Assembly (NCBI RefSeq): GCF_040546595.1
Contig: NZ_JBEPOB010000001.1
Span: 2,915,001 to 2,979,000, forward strand
DNA from: Bosea sp. OAE506
Lineage (GTDB): Bacteria; Pseudomonadota; Alphaproteobacteria; Rhizobiales; Beijerinckiaceae
Direction: 5' to 3'
DNA: 64,000 nucleotides
The notes under the pieces are model-generated. The model did not search any database. It saw only the letters and a program-made list of their open reading frames with translations, and was not told where the DNA came from. Of the stretch, positions 24,955 to 34,453 are shown piece after piece (the stretch's first letter is position 1; the number at the start of each line of letters is the position of its first letter). Both the position numbers and the translations under genes were made by a program.

Positions 24955-26809
24955 TCAGTTGATCTTCACGAGGGCGCCGTTGACGATCACCATGGCGTCG
25001 CTCAGCACCTCGGTCTTCGCGACGCTCTTGATCGTGATCGTCGGCGAGGAGATCTCGATGCTGGCCGGCAGCATCTTGATCGTGCTCTGGCCGACCTTGA
25101 GATTGATCTCGGTCATGGCCTCGATGTCGAGCTTGCCCTGCTGGATATGGAGCTTGTCGTCGCCGCTCTTGACGGTGGTCTCGCGGGAATAGCCTCCGTC
25201 GCGGTAATCGGGCCCGATCTCGCGGGTCTCCTTGTTCTTGATCAGGGCCTGGAAGTCCTTTTCCGCCTGGATGCTGAAGATCTCCTCCCCCTTGCGGTCC
25301 TCGAACTTGATCTCGTTGTAGCAATCGGAGAAGCCGGCGCCGTCCGTCGACTCCGACTTCAGGCCGGACTGGGTCTTGTTGTCCGGCAGGCCGTAGGGCG
25401 GCTTGTGCTGGTCGTTGACGACAGTGCCGGTCACGAGCGGCAGGTCGGGATTGCCCTCGAGGAACTCGACCACAACCTCCTGGCCGATGCGGGGGGATGA
25501 TTTGCCCGCCCCAGCTCTTGCCCGACCACATCTGCGCGACGCGGGTGCGGCAGGAGGTCGAGCGTTCCTCGCGGTCCCAGTGGAAGCGCAGCAGGATGCG
25601 GCCGAACTCGTCGACGTCGATGTCGCCCTCCTCGCCGCGGTTGCGCTCGCCCACGACCTTGGCGGTGTGCGGGCCGAACACGGTCGGGCGCCGGGTGACC
25701 AGGGGCGCGCGGAAGCGGCGGTCGCTCTTCTGGAACTCGTAGGCGCCGCTATAGGGCGAGTCGGCCTCGGCGCCGGAGCGATAGGCCTGCCCGACGAAGC
25801 TGTGGCGGCAGCCGACCACCAGATATTCGATGTTCTCCGACGTGGTCTCATGGGCCGCGAGCGTCATCAGCGCGCCCGGATGGAGGCTCGGCGCATCGCC
25901 CGCCGCGTGGCGCCGGTCGTCCTGCGCCTGCTCCGCCTGGGCGCGGACCCGGGCGAAATGCTCGCCCTCGTCGCGCTTGATGTAGCTGCGCGGGTAGTCA
26001 TAGGCCTCGAAGGCCTTCGCCTTGTCGAAGCCGGCCTCGGCCTGGGCCGTCAGGTCCGAAGCCGACTGCTCGAAATCGTAATCCCTGAGCACGACCTTGC
26101 CGGTGCGCAGCCGGCGCATCGTCGACCAATGCGTCAGGTTCTCGATATGGCGCGGCATCCGGCTCGTCGGCGGCATCAGCGGATAGGCGGTGCCGGCCCC
26201 GTTAAACGTCGGCTCGGCCGCGGCCTGGACGGGGTCGTGCGAGGAGCGGGAATCGGACAGCACCAGCTTGTGGTCGCCGTCGCTGTGCTTGAAGTAAAAA
26301 TAGATGCCGTACTGCTCCATCAGCCGCAGCACGAAGTCCAGGTCGCTCTCGCGATACTGCACGCAGTAGGGGATCGGCTCGAGCCGGTCGCTGGTGCGGT
26401 CCTCGAAGCTTGCGCTCTCCTCCTTGGCGAAGATCGCCTTGATGATGTCGACCGCCGTCTGCTCCTTGAAGATGCGGCAGTCGGAGCGCTGCGACAGCAG
26501 CCAGAGCCACGGCCGCAGGGTGAAGCGGTAGTGGTGCAGGTCCTCTTCCTTACCGGTCCACTGGGCGTCGACCAGCGTGCCGTTGAAGACGCGCGGGCTG
26601 CCGTTCTTGAGCGTCATCGTCACGGAGCACTTCTGACTCATGATGCTCTGCAGGTCGGCGTTTTCAGTCGTACTGCTGGCGTCGATCTGAAAAGTAAAGA
26701 GTTCGCTCAAGCCTTCAGAGGCTTCGAACTGCATCAAGGCAAAAACGTCTTGACCCAAAGGTGTCGTAAACGAAGCAGTTCTTTGCAACTGTCGCAGATC
26801 GGCGGTCAT
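24955..26809 (-). pseudogene. vgrG: T6SS spike protein VgrG (TssI), broken by a +1 frameshift in a six-G/C run
   Basis: The 5' part encodes the gp27-like region (FTFQIDASSTT, CVQYRESDLDFVLRLMEQYGIYFYF, HSFVGQAYR) and the start of the gp5 OB-fold (RVAQMWSGKSWGGQIIP). At 25491-25496 a run of six G on the plus strand (C on the coding strand) shifts the frame; the expected continuation RIGQEVVVEFLEGNPDLPLV lies in the next frame and runs to the stop at 24955 through the gp5 beta-helix (many IEISSPTITIKS-type strands). With one base removed the protein would be ~617 residues, normal for a VgrG with no C-terminal effector domain. ATG 26809 has GAGG upstream. Either a homopolymer sequencing error, a real lesion or a slippage switch. 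Confidence 0.9.
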
Positions 26810-26925
26810 CAACGAAACCTCGCGGTTCTAGATGCTATTTTGTTATTGACGTAGCGGATGGCGCGAGTCATGGTGTGCGCCTTCAATCCTTTACCGCCCG
26901 CGCGAAGCTAAACGGGAGGGGGACC

Positions 26926-27483
26926 ATGCGCAAGCAGCCCGCGATTACAGCCATCGCCATCCTTTCCGCCGGTTTTTATATGGCACCGACGCCGGCGACG
27001 CAGGCGCAGACCTACAAGGCGGACGACATCGTCAAGCATTTCGGCCCGGCGATGGCAGCGCCGCCGGTCAGCGCGACCCGCGGGCTGTGCATCGGCACGG
27101 AAGCCGATTGCAGCCGGGCGGGGCACGCGGTGAAGCCGGCCGCGATCGCGGCCTTCGACCTGGTGGTGCGCTTCAAGTACAATTCCGATGTGCTGGAGCC
27201 GGACGCCCGGGCCAATCTGGACGAGTTCGCCAAGGCCCTGAAGACGCCGCAGCTCGGCACCAGCCGCTTCCTCGTCGAGGGCCATACCGATGCGGTCGGC
27301 TCGCCCTCCTACAATCTCGATCTCTCCGCCCGCCGCGCCCAGGCGGTGGTGCGCTATCTGCAGGAGCGCGGCGTCGACACCGCCAAGCTTGAGGCGCGCG
27401 GCTATGGCGAGACCAAGCCGGTGGTGGCGGACCGCTTCGCCGGCGAGAACCGCCGGGTCGAGACCCGCCTGAAGAGCGATTGA
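26926..27483 (+). CDS. Small OmpA-domain exported protein
   Basis: A 185-residue protein: signal peptide (residues 1-28, ending TQAQ), a short Cys-containing segment (RGLCIGTEADCSRAG) and a C-terminal OmpA-like domain (~80-185; VEGHTDAVGSPSYNLDLS, ARRAQAVVRYLQERG, ENRRVETR). It should bind peptidoglycan. ATG 26926 follows GGGAGGGGGACC, a strong ribosome binding site. It is divergent from vgrG and 70 bp before tssA, and could serve, with TssL, to fix the T6SS to the wall; this role is inferred. Confidence 0.87.
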   Translation: MRKQPAITAIAILSAGFYMAPTPATQAQTYKADDIVKHFGPAMAAPPVSATRGLCIGTEADCSRAGHAVKPAAIAAFDLVVRFKYNSDVLEPDARANLDEFAKALKTPQLGTSRFLVEGHTDAVGSPSYNLDLSARRAQAVVRYLQERGVDTAKLEARGYGETKPVVADRFAGENRRVETRLKSD

Positions 27484-27553
27484 CGAGGCCGGCCGGCCGT
27501 CTCCGCGGAGGCTGCCGGCGGCGAGGCCTGTGCATGCGTAACCGGTGGGGGCG

Positions 27554-28990
27554 ATGGCGTCTTTGAATTTTGCGGCGTATGCGAGCGCCATCTCCGACGC
27601 CGATCCCTGCGGGCCGGATCTCGAGGACGATCCCGAGTTCATGAACGTCACGGCGCGGCTCGAGGTCGCGCTGCCGGCGCAGTATTTCCGGCGCGACGAC
27701 GAGGGCCGGCAGGTCGCGTTCGACCGCAGCGGTATCGAGTTCCCGGCCGCCTTCTCCGATCTCGGCAAGCTGCTGGAGCGCTCGCGCGACCTGAGGCTGT
27801 TCGTGCTGGCCGGCAAGCTCGCCATTCTCAACCGGGACGTGCCGGGTTTCGCCGCATGCCTAACGACCATCGCCACGCTCCTCTCCGAGCAGTGGGAGAC
27901 GGTGCATCCGCGGGCGCAGGACGGCGACCAGATCATGCGCGAGGTGGCGCTGCAGAGCCTGGACGAGCTGCCGACCGTGGTGCTGCCTCTCCAGCACGCG
28001 CCGCTCTTCGTGAGCCGGCGCATCGGGCCCTTCGCCTTCCGCAGCCAGCTCGTCGCCACCGGCGAGACCAGGCTCGTCGAGGGCGAGCAGCATCCCGACG
28101 CCGGCGCGATCCAGGCGGCACTCGGCGACACCGATATCGATGAGCTGACCGCGACGCTCGCGCGCATCCGCGCGATCGCGGACGCTCTTGCCGGCATCCG
28201 CGCGATCTGGCTGGAGAGGGTGGGGGCCGATCATTCGCTCAGCTTTCCGCGCCTCTCGGCGCTCGTCGATCAGATCGTCGCCTTCCTCGATGGCGCGGTG
28301 GCGCGGCGCGTGCCCGGCCACCAGGCGATGCCGGTGCTTCAGGCGGCGCCGGGCGAGGCCGCTCCGGCAGGCAGTTCCAGTGTCGCGCCGGGCAGTTGCG
28401 GCAACATCCTTCAAGTGAAGGATACGCTGGCTGCCTGCCTCGGCTACTTTCGCCGCATGGAGCCTTCCAGCCCGGCGGTTCTCCTGATCGGCCAGGCGCA
28501 GCAACTGATCGGCAAGTCGTTGATCGAGGTCATTCAGATCATGTTCCCCGAGCATTTCGGGCAGGCCGTTCTGGAGATCGGCGACCGGCCGCGCTTCCGC
28601 CTGCCGCTGGAGCGGCTGAGCGCGCCGGAGGACCAGGCGTCGGAGGAGGGCTACGGCGACGACTCCTACGCGGCCTCCGAGGATGAAACCTATGACGATG
28701 CTTCGGAGGAGGCCGGCGAGGCGGAGGAGGGCAGCGAATTTGGCGGGTCCGACCCCGATGCGCCAGAGGCGGGAGAGACGCCTCAGGCCGCGCCGGCGCT
28801 CCAGGTCTCGACGCGGGCCGAGGCCGTGGCGGGGATGAGGGCGGTCGCCGCCTTCTATCGCCAGGTCGAGCCCTCGCACCCGACGCCGCTGCTGATGGAC
28901 AAGGCCTGCGCGCTGGCGCAGCGGGACTTCCTGGCGCTGCTGGGCGACATCCTGCCCGACGTCACGCTGATGCCCGACGCCGACGGTTAG
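27554..28990 (+). CDS. tssA: T6SS protein TssA (ImpA family)
   Basis: A 478-residue cytoplasmic protein. The ImpA N-terminal domain is clear: SDADPCGPDLEDDPEF near the start, ERSRDLRLFVLAGKLAIL and EQWETVHPRAQDGD. A low-complexity acidic stretch (residues ~365-400, many Glu, Asp, Ser) separates it from a C-terminal helical domain with VAAFYRQVEPSHPTPLL, a repeat of the YFRRMEPSSPAVLLI segment before it. TssA primes baseplate and sheath assembly. ATG 27554 (after GGTGGGGGCG) was chosen over GTG 27545. First gene of the plus-strand sheath/baseplate run. Confidence 0.94.
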   Translation: MASLNFAAYASAISDADPCGPDLEDDPEFMNVTARLEVALPAQYFRRDDEGRQVAFDRSGIEFPAAFSDLGKLLERSRDLRLFVLAGKLAILNRDVPGFAACLTTIATLLSEQWETVHPRAQDGDQIMREVALQSLDELPTVVLPLQHAPLFVSRRIGPFAFRSQLVATGETRLVEGEQHPDAGAIQAALGDTDIDELTATLARIRAIADALAGIRAIWLERVGADHSLSFPRLSALVDQIVAFLDGAVARRVPGHQAMPVLQAAPGEAAPAGSSSVAPGSCGNILQVKDTLAACLGYFRRMEPSSPAVLLIGQAQQLIGKSLIEVIQIMFPEHFGQAVLEIGDRPRFRLPLERLSAPEDQASEEGYGDDSYAASEDETYDDASEEAGEAEEGSEFGGSDPDAPEAGETPQAAPALQVSTRAEAVAGMRAVAAFYRQVEPSHPTPLLMDKACALAQRDFLALLGDILPDVTLMPDADG

Positions 28991-29112
28991 GAGATTTTCC
29001 GGTATTGGACTTGAACCGACTTCGGGTCAGGCGCGACTATATCGGTAGAAGGCAAGAACGGTTACGGTGTCACGTTACGTCGGCGTGACGCATTCGCAGA
29101 GGGGCTGCTACC
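28991..29112 (+). promoter_or_regulatory. tssA-tssB intergenic region with possible promoter
   Basis: 122 bp without a gene. A sigma70-like pair is visible: TTGAAC at 29011-29016 and GACTAT at 29035-29040 with an 18-bp spacer (an overlapping TATATC begins at 29038). Further down, GTCACG and CGTGAC form a short inverted repeat around 29070-29090, a possible operator. No terminator is seen after tssA. Promoter activity is a guess from spacing and sequence only. Confidence 0.35.
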
Positions 29113-29646
29113 ATGGCCGGAGATTCAGGTCAGAAGTTCATTCGCCGCAACAGGCCGCCGCGGGTCCACATCACCTATGAGGATCCCTACAACGCCGAGC
29201 AGAAGATCGAGCTTCCCTTCGTCATGGGGGTGATGGCCGATCTCTCGGGCAATGCCGCCGGTGTCGAGAAGCCGGAGATCTCGCAGCGCAAGTTCCTCGA
29301 CTTCGACATGGACAATTTCGACCAGCGCATGGGCGCCATCCAGCCGGGTGTTGCCTTCGCTGTCCCCAACAAGCTGGGCGATGGCGGCGACAAGCTCTCG
29401 GTCGCGCTGAAGTTCTCGAAGTTCGACGATTTCAACCCGGCCGCCGTCGCCCGGCAGATCCCGGCGATGGCCAAGCTGCTGGAGGCGCGCGAGCAGCTCG
29501 CCAATCTGGTGCGCTTCATGGACGGCAAGATGGCCGCCAGCGACCAGATCAAGGCGCTGCTGGCCGACCCCCAGCTGATGGCGGCGCTGAAGGACAGGCT
29601 TGGTGACAAGCCTTCCGACGGTACCCCGGCCGAAGAGACGAAGTGA
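29113..29646 (+). CDS. tssB: T6SS contractile sheath small subunit TssB (VipA)
   Basis: A 177-residue protein with the TssB signature: KFIRRNRPPRVHITYE, ELPFVMGVMADLSG, KFLDFDMDNFDQRM and LVRFMDGKMAASDQI. It forms the contractile sheath around the Hcp tube with TssC. Its stop overlaps the possible GTG start of tssC by 4 bp, as usual for this obligate pair. Confidence 0.97.
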   Translation: MAGDSGQKFIRRNRPPRVHITYEDPYNAEQKIELPFVMGVMADLSGNAAGVEKPEISQRKFLDFDMDNFDQRMGAIQPGVAFAVPNKLGDGGDKLSVALKFSKFDDFNPAAVARQIPAMAKLLEAREQLANLVRFMDGKMAASDQIKALLADPQLMAALKDRLGDKPSDGTPAEETK

Positions 29647-29657
29647 GCGAGGCGGCA

Positions 29658-31160
29658 ATGGCAGCGGAAGCACAATCCCAGCAGCCCGGCGCGGTCACCG
29701 AGACCCGCGACGTCGAGGAATTCGCCTCGGTCCTGAAGCAGAGCTTCAAGCCCAAGACCGAGCGCGCCGCGACCGAGGTCGAGGCCGGCATCGCCACCTT
29801 GGTCAACCAGGCGCTCGCGGACTCGACGCTGATCAAGAACGACGTGCTCGACACGATCGAGGAGATGATCGCGCGGCTCGACGCCAAGCTGACCGAGCAG
29901 ATGAACGAGGTGCTGCATGCGCCGGAGTTCCAGAAGATCGAGAGCGCCTGGCGCGGGCTGAACTACCTGGTCTTCAATTCGGAGACCGACGCGCAGCTCA
30001 AGATCAAGGTGATGAACGTCTCGAAGAACGAGCTGTATCGGAACCTGAAGACCTATCCCGGCGCGCGTTGGGACCAGAGCCCGCTGTTCAAGCAGGTCTA
30101 TGAGCAGGAGTTCGGACAGCTCGGCGGCCAGCCCTTCGGCTGCCTGGTCGGCGACTACCACTTCAGCCATGTGCCGACGGACGTGCAGCTGCTGCGCGAT
30201 CTCTCCAAGGTGGCGGCGGCGGCCCATGCGCCCTTCTTCGCCGGTGCGGATCCGACCCTGATGGGGATGGACACCTGGACCGAACTGTCCAACCCGCGCG
30301 ATCTCGGCAAGGTCTTCGACACGCCCGATTACGCGGCCTGGAAGGGTCTGCGCGACGCGGCCGACTCCCGCTATGTCGGCCTGTGTCTGCCGCGGGTGCT
30401 GTCGCGGGTTCCCTACGGCGCCAAGTCGGAGCCGGTCGAGGAGTTCGCCTTCGAGGAGGACACCGACGGGCACAAGGGCGAGAAATACGCCTGGATGAAC
30501 GCGGCCTATGCGATGGCCGTGAACATCAACCGCGCCTACAAGGAATATGGCTGGTGCACGCGCATCCGCGGGGTGCAGTCGGGCGGCGAGGTGCTGAACC
30601 TGCCGACCCACACCTTCCCGACCGATGATGGCGGCGTCGACCTGAAGTGCCCGACCGAGATCGCGATCAGCGACCGGCGCGAGGCGGAGCTGGCCAAGTC
30701 CGGCCTGATCCCGCTGATCCATCGGAAGAACACCGACAAGGCGGCCTTCATCGGCGCCCAGTCGCTGTACAAGCCCAAGAGCTTCTCGGGTCCCGACGGC
30801 GTCGCGGCGACGGCTTCCGACAATCTGTCGGCGCGGCTGCCCTACATGTTCGCGGTCTCGCGCTTCGCGCACTACCTGAAGTGCATGGTTCGCGACAAGA
30901 TCGGTTCCTACAAGGAAAAGGAACCGCTGCGGCGCTGGCTGCAGGAGTGGATCACCGACTATGTCGACGGCGATCCGGTCAATTCCAGCGAAGAGACGAA
31001 GGCGCGGCGCCCGCTCTCCGATGCGCGCATCGACGTCTTCGAGGACGAGGAGAACCCCGGCTACTACTCGGCCAAGTTCTATCTCCGGCCGCATTTCCAG
31101 CTCGAGGGCATGGATATCGGCCTGAGCCTGGTCTCACGACTGCCAGCTCCCAAGACGTGA
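29658..31160 (+). CDS. tssC: T6SS contractile sheath large subunit TssC (VipB)
   Basis: A 500-residue protein. Signature segments include EKTERAATEVE-like PKTERAATEVEAGI, LDAKLTEQMNEVLHAPEFQ, ESAWRGLNYLV, GDYHFSHVPTDVQLL, RLPYMFAVSRFAHYLKCM and ENPGYYSAKFYLRPHFQLE near the end. It carries the ClpV-resistant core of the sheath. ATG 29658 follows GAGGCGGCA; GTG 29643, overlapping the tssB stop, is the alternative and would add five residues (MSEAA). Confidence 0.97.
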   Translation: MAAEAQSQQPGAVTETRDVEEFASVLKQSFKPKTERAATEVEAGIATLVNQALADSTLIKNDVLDTIEEMIARLDAKLTEQMNEVLHAPEFQKIESAWRGLNYLVFNSETDAQLKIKVMNVSKNELYRNLKTYPGARWDQSPLFKQVYEQEFGQLGGQPFGCLVGDYHFSHVPTDVQLLRDLSKVAAAAHAPFFAGADPTLMGMDTWTELSNPRDLGKVFDTPDYAAWKGLRDAADSRYVGLCLPRVLSRVPYGAKSEPVEEFAFEEDTDGHKGEKYAWMNAAYAMAVNINRAYKEYGWCTRIRGVQSGGEVLNLPTHTFPTDDGGVDLKCPTEIAISDRREAELAKSGLIPLIHRKNTDKAAFIGAQSLYKPKSFSGPDGVAATASDNLSARLPYMFAVSRFAHYLKCMVRDKIGSYKEKEPLRRWLQEWITDYVDGDPVNSSEETKARRPLSDARIDVFEDEENPGYYSAKFYLRPHFQLEGMDIGLSLVSRLPAPKT

Positions 31161-31201
31161 CCGCCCAGACGTGACCGTCGCCTGACCAGCAGGTGACCTC
31201 A

Positions 31202-31319
31202 GTCCAGAAGCTTCCAGGCGCCCGTGTCCTTCGCGACCGGGCGCACAGGAGAACTGCGTCCAGTATCCGGGTTTTGCGACCGAATTTTCAGTCCCTTCAC
31301 ACCAGAGGAGATCATCATC
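31202..31319 (+). promoter_or_regulatory. hcp leader with small hairpin
   Basis: The 159 bp between tssC and hcp hold a short perfect stem (GCGCCCG at 31218-31224 and CGGGCGC at 31238-31244, 13-nt loop) and a strong ribosome binding site AGAGGAG 7-8 bases before the hcp ATG. hcp is normally made in excess over the other T6SS genes, so a separate promoter or a stabilising leader is plausible, but I see no convincing -35/-10 pair. Confidence 0.35.
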
Positions 31320-31803
31320 ATGGCTAGCGACTTCCTTCTCGAGATCGACGGCATCAAGGGCGAAAGCCAGGACTCCAAGCACAAGGACACGATCGAGGTC
31401 GATTCCTTCTCCTGGGGCGTCAGCAATGCCGGCACCCATGCGAGCGGCCAGGGCGGCGGCGCCGGCAAGGCCAATTTCCAGGACATCCACTCTCACCGCG
31501 TCCGTCGGCAAGGCCTCGGCGAACCTGGCGCTGTCCTGCGCCACCGGCAAGCACATCACCAAGGCGGTGCTCTACGTCCGCAAGCAGGGCGAGAACCAGC
31601 AGGACTACTACGTCCTGACCCTCGAGGACCTGCTGGTGTCGAGCTACCAGTCCGGCGACGCCGCGGGCGGCACCACGATCCCGACCGACCAGTTCTCGCT
31701 GAACTTCGCCAAGATCAAGTACGAGTACAAGCCGCAGAAGAAGGACGGCTCGCTCGACGCTCCGGTCACGATGACCTGGGACCTGAAGCAGAACAAGAAG
31801 TGA
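31320..31803 (+). pseudogene. hcp: T6SS tube protein Hcp (TssD), broken by a +1 frameshift
   Basis: From ATG 31320 the protein reads as an Hcp: ASDFLLEIDGIKGESQDSKH, DTIEVDSFSWGVSN, GKANFQDIH. After the His codon at 31488-31490 the sequence TCTC (31491-31494) should be TTC; the extra base shifts the frame. The rest of Hcp (TASVGKASANLALSCATGKH, KAVLYVRKQG, VSSYQSGDAAGG, SLNFAKIKYEYK) lies one frame over and stops at 31803. Repaired, the protein has 160 residues, exactly the family size. As sequenced, the product would be nonfunctional after ~56 residues. Conservation downstream of the lesion is perfect, which favours sequence error or a very recent mutation. Confidence 0.92.
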
Positions 31804-31837
31804 GCCTTCGCCGGCGCCGCTCCGGCGGCGTCGGCTC
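31802..31837 (+). terminator. Stem-loop directly after hcp (possible attenuator)
   Basis: Starting at the last base-pair of the hcp stop, GAGCC (31802-31806) and GGCTC (31833-31837) enclose GC-rich complementary segments (GCCGGCGCCG and CGGCGGCGTC), giving an imperfect long stem. There is no T-run, so it is at most an attenuator or a 3' stabiliser that would let hcp mRNA exceed tssE mRNA. Confidence 0.4.
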
Positions 31838-31927
31838 CGGGCCGGACGATGGCCGTTGCGGGGGAGCGCCGCGACGGCCATCGTGCTTGCCGGGCCGATC
31901 GGGACGGGGAAGCGGGAGCGACGACGA

Positions 31928-32488
31928 GTGCGGGGTCCGGCGAACGGCACATTGACGAAGAAGCGGCTGCGCCCGCCCCTGATGTTCGCCTTTCGCGAGG
32001 CGCATCAGGAGAAGGACGCAATGGTCGCGCTCGACCTGCGCGACGCCGGCGGCGAGCGCGTCATCGCCAACCGGCGTGCGGCGCCGCGCGCCGCCATCAC
32101 CGAGCCCAAGCTGCGGCGCGAGATCGCCATCGATCTCGACGCGCTGGTGAACACGGTCAACCTCGCCTCCTCGGTCGACCTGTCGCAGCACGAGCATGTC
32201 CGGCGCTCGATCCTCAATCACGGCCTTCCGGACCTGGCCAGCCGCTCCATCGACGAGCACCGGGTCGATCTCATCGCCAAGGACATGGCGGCGGCGCTGG
32301 TCGGCTACGAGCCCCGGCTGATCCGCGGTTCGATCCAGGTCGAGCGCGACCATTCGCTCGACCGTGCGGAACTGAAGGTGCGGTTCCTGGTGCGGGCGGA
32401 TCTCAACTGCGAGCCGCTGAACGTGCCGGTCGAATTCGTGGCCGATCTCGAGCTCGACACCGGCAAGATGGCGATCAGGAGCCGCTAG
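31928..32488 (+). CDS. tssE: T6SS baseplate protein TssE (gp25-like)
   Basis: A 186-residue gp25-family protein. Recognisable are the N-terminal LRPPLMFAFREAHQ, LRREIAIDLDALVNTVNL, LSQHEHVRRSILNHGLPDL and the C-terminal beta strands with FLVRADLNCEPLNVPVEFV. It joins TssF, TssG and TssK in the baseplate and fixes the first sheath ring. The start is uncertain: GTG 31928 gives a normal length; a TTG at 31856 would add 24 basic residues. Ends 3 bp before tssF. Confidence 0.9.
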   Translation: MRGPANGTLTKKRLRPPLMFAFREAHQEKDAMVALDLRDAGGERVIANRRAAPRAAITEPKLRREIAIDLDALVNTVNLASSVDLSQHEHVRRSILNHGLPDLASRSIDEHRVDLIAKDMAAALVGYEPRLIRGSIQVERDHSLDRAELKVRFLVRADLNCEPLNVPVEFVADLELDTGKMAIRSR

Positions 32489-32491
32489 GCG

Positions 32492-34453
32492 ATGCATCAG
32501 GAGTTCCTCGACGCCTATAACCAAGAGCTCCGCCTCTTCATGGAGCACACGAAGGAATTCGCGGAAGAGTATCCGGGAATTGCCGAACGTCTGGGTGGGC
32601 TCGTCGGGGACCGGATGGACCCGATGGTGGCGGGGCTGCTGGAGGGGGCAGCCTTCCTCGCGGCGCGGGTGCAGCTCAAGCTCAAGCACGAGTTCCCGGA
32701 ATTCACCAACAACCTGCTCGAGCAGCTCGTCCCGAACTATCTGGCGCCGACGCCGTCGGCTGTGCTCGCCGGCATCCGGCCGCCCTTTTCCGACCCCGGC
32801 CTGCGCGACGGGCTGACGATCCCGCGCGGCTCCTATATCGACGCCACCTATCTCGAGCGCGAGCGCCGCGTGGCCTGTCGCTACCGGCTGGGGACGGAGG
32901 TGGCGCTCTGGCCCTTCGACGTCGCGGCTGCCGAATACATCCCCGCGCCGGGCCCGCTGCAGGCGCTCGGGCTTTCGACCGACCACCGCGTCCTGTCGGG
33001 CCTGCGGCTGACGCTGACGCACCGGACGAGCGCCGATCCCGAGCAGGAGCCCACGGCGGCGCAGGCGCTCAAGACGCCGACGAGCTGGTTCGCCGGCTGC
33101 CGCTGCAAGGAGCTGACCGTCCACCTGCTCGGAGCGGAGGCGGATGCGGTGGCGCTCTACGAGCAGCTCTTCGGCGACTGCGTCGGCATCTACTTCCGCC
33201 ATCTCGACGCGTTCGGCGATCCCGTCATCACGCCTGCCGACGGGGTCGCGCTGGAGCAGCTCGGCTTCGCCGAGGACGAGGCGCTTTTGCCGGCCGATAC
33301 CCGCGTTTTCCGCGGCTTCGACCTGCTGCGCGAGATGTTCTGGTTCCCGCGCAAATTCCTCGGCTTCCGGCTCGCCGGGCTGGCGCGGATCATGCCGAAG
33401 CTAACGGCGAAGACGGTCGACGTCATCTTCGTCTTTGACGAGGTCAATACGCGGCTGGCGGCGGCCGTTCAGAAGCCGATGTTCGCGCTGTATGCGGCGC
33501 CCGCGATCAACCTCTTCGAGAAGACGCTGGACCGCGTGCCGGTGCGGACCAACCAGCACGAGTTCCATGTCGTGCCCGATCGCAGCCGCCCGCTCGACTA
33601 CGAGCCCCACAGCCTTCTCTCGGTTCACGCGCATTACGCCGGGGGGCGCGAGAAGCAGCCGGTCCATCCGCTCTATTCCTCGCCGGAAGGGGCGTCGCCG
33701 ACCCATGGCCTGCTCTACACCCAGCGCCGGCTGCCGCGGCGGCGCTCCGTCGCCGAGCGCCGGCTCGGCCGGGCCTCGGACTACACCGGCACGGACATGT
33801 TCATCTCGCTGGTCGAGCCGGCGGGCGTCACCGACAGCGTCTCGGTGGCGGAGCTGAGCCTGCGCGCGCTCTGCTCGAACCGGCACCTCCCGGAGCACCT
33901 GCCGACCGGCGAGGGCGGGGCCGATTTCCGGCTGATCGACAATGTCGCGCTCGACGTTGCCTGCCTCTCGGGGCCGACCCCGCCGCGCGAACCGGTCGTC
34001 TCGCAATTGCGACTGCGCTCGGAGACGGCCAGCACCGGCGTGGTCACCTGGCGGCTGATCAATATGCTCAGCCTGAACCATCTCGGCCTCGTCCAGCGCG
34101 GCGCCGGCCAGAACGGCGAGGCGCTGCGGGAATTGCTCTCGCTCTTCGCCGACCTCGCCGACAGTGCCACCGAGCGGCGCATTCGCGGCATCAAGAGCGT
34201 CGACAGCCGCCCCGTCGTGCGGCGCTTTCCGCAGCGCGCGGGGACGGGGGCGGCGAGGGGGCTCGAGATCACGGTGGTCCTCGACGAGAAGGCTTTCGAG
34301 GGTTCGGGCGTCTTCCTGCTCGGCGCTGTGCTCGACCGGTTCTTCGCCGAATATGCGGCGATGAACCACTTTACCCAGACGGTGATCCGCACGGTCGAGC
34401 GCGGCGAGGTGATGCGCTGGCCGCCCCGCGCCGGATCGAGGCGCATCCTGTGA
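32492..34453 (+). CDS. tssF: T6SS baseplate protein TssF (ImpG)
   Basis: A 653-residue protein starting MHQEFLDAYNQELRLFMEHT, with FAEEYPGIAERLGG, RVQLKLKHEFPEFTNNLLEQ and LVPNYLAPTPS, all standard for TssF/VasA. Later segments include NRHLPEHLPTGEGGADF and WRLINMLSLNHLGL. It forms the baseplate wedge with TssG and TssE. Its stop overlaps the GTG start of tssG by 4 bp. Confidence 0.97.
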   Translation: MHQEFLDAYNQELRLFMEHTKEFAEEYPGIAERLGGLVGDRMDPMVAGLLEGAAFLAARVQLKLKHEFPEFTNNLLEQLVPNYLAPTPSAVLAGIRPPFSDPGLRDGLTIPRGSYIDATYLERERRVACRYRLGTEVALWPFDVAAAEYIPAPGPLQALGLSTDHRVLSGLRLTLTHRTSADPEQEPTAAQALKTPTSWFAGCRCKELTVHLLGAEADAVALYEQLFGDCVGIYFRHLDAFGDPVITPADGVALEQLGFAEDEALLPADTRVFRGFDLLREMFWFPRKFLGFRLAGLARIMPKLTAKTVDVIFVFDEVNTRLAAAVQKPMFALYAAPAINLFEKTLDRVPVRTNQHEFHVVPDRSRPLDYEPHSLLSVHAHYAGGREKQPVHPLYSSPEGASPTHGLLYTQRRLPRRRSVAERRLGRASDYTGTDMFISLVEPAGVTDSVSVAELSLRALCSNRHLPEHLPTGEGGADFRLIDNVALDVACLSGPTPPREPVVSQLRLRSETASTGVVTWRLINMLSLNHLGLVQRGAGQNGEALRELLSLFADLADSATERRIRGIKSVDSRPVVRRFPQRAGTGAARGLEITVVLDEKAFEGSGVFLLGAVLDRFFAEYAAMNHFTQTVIRTVERGEVMRWPPRAGSRRIL

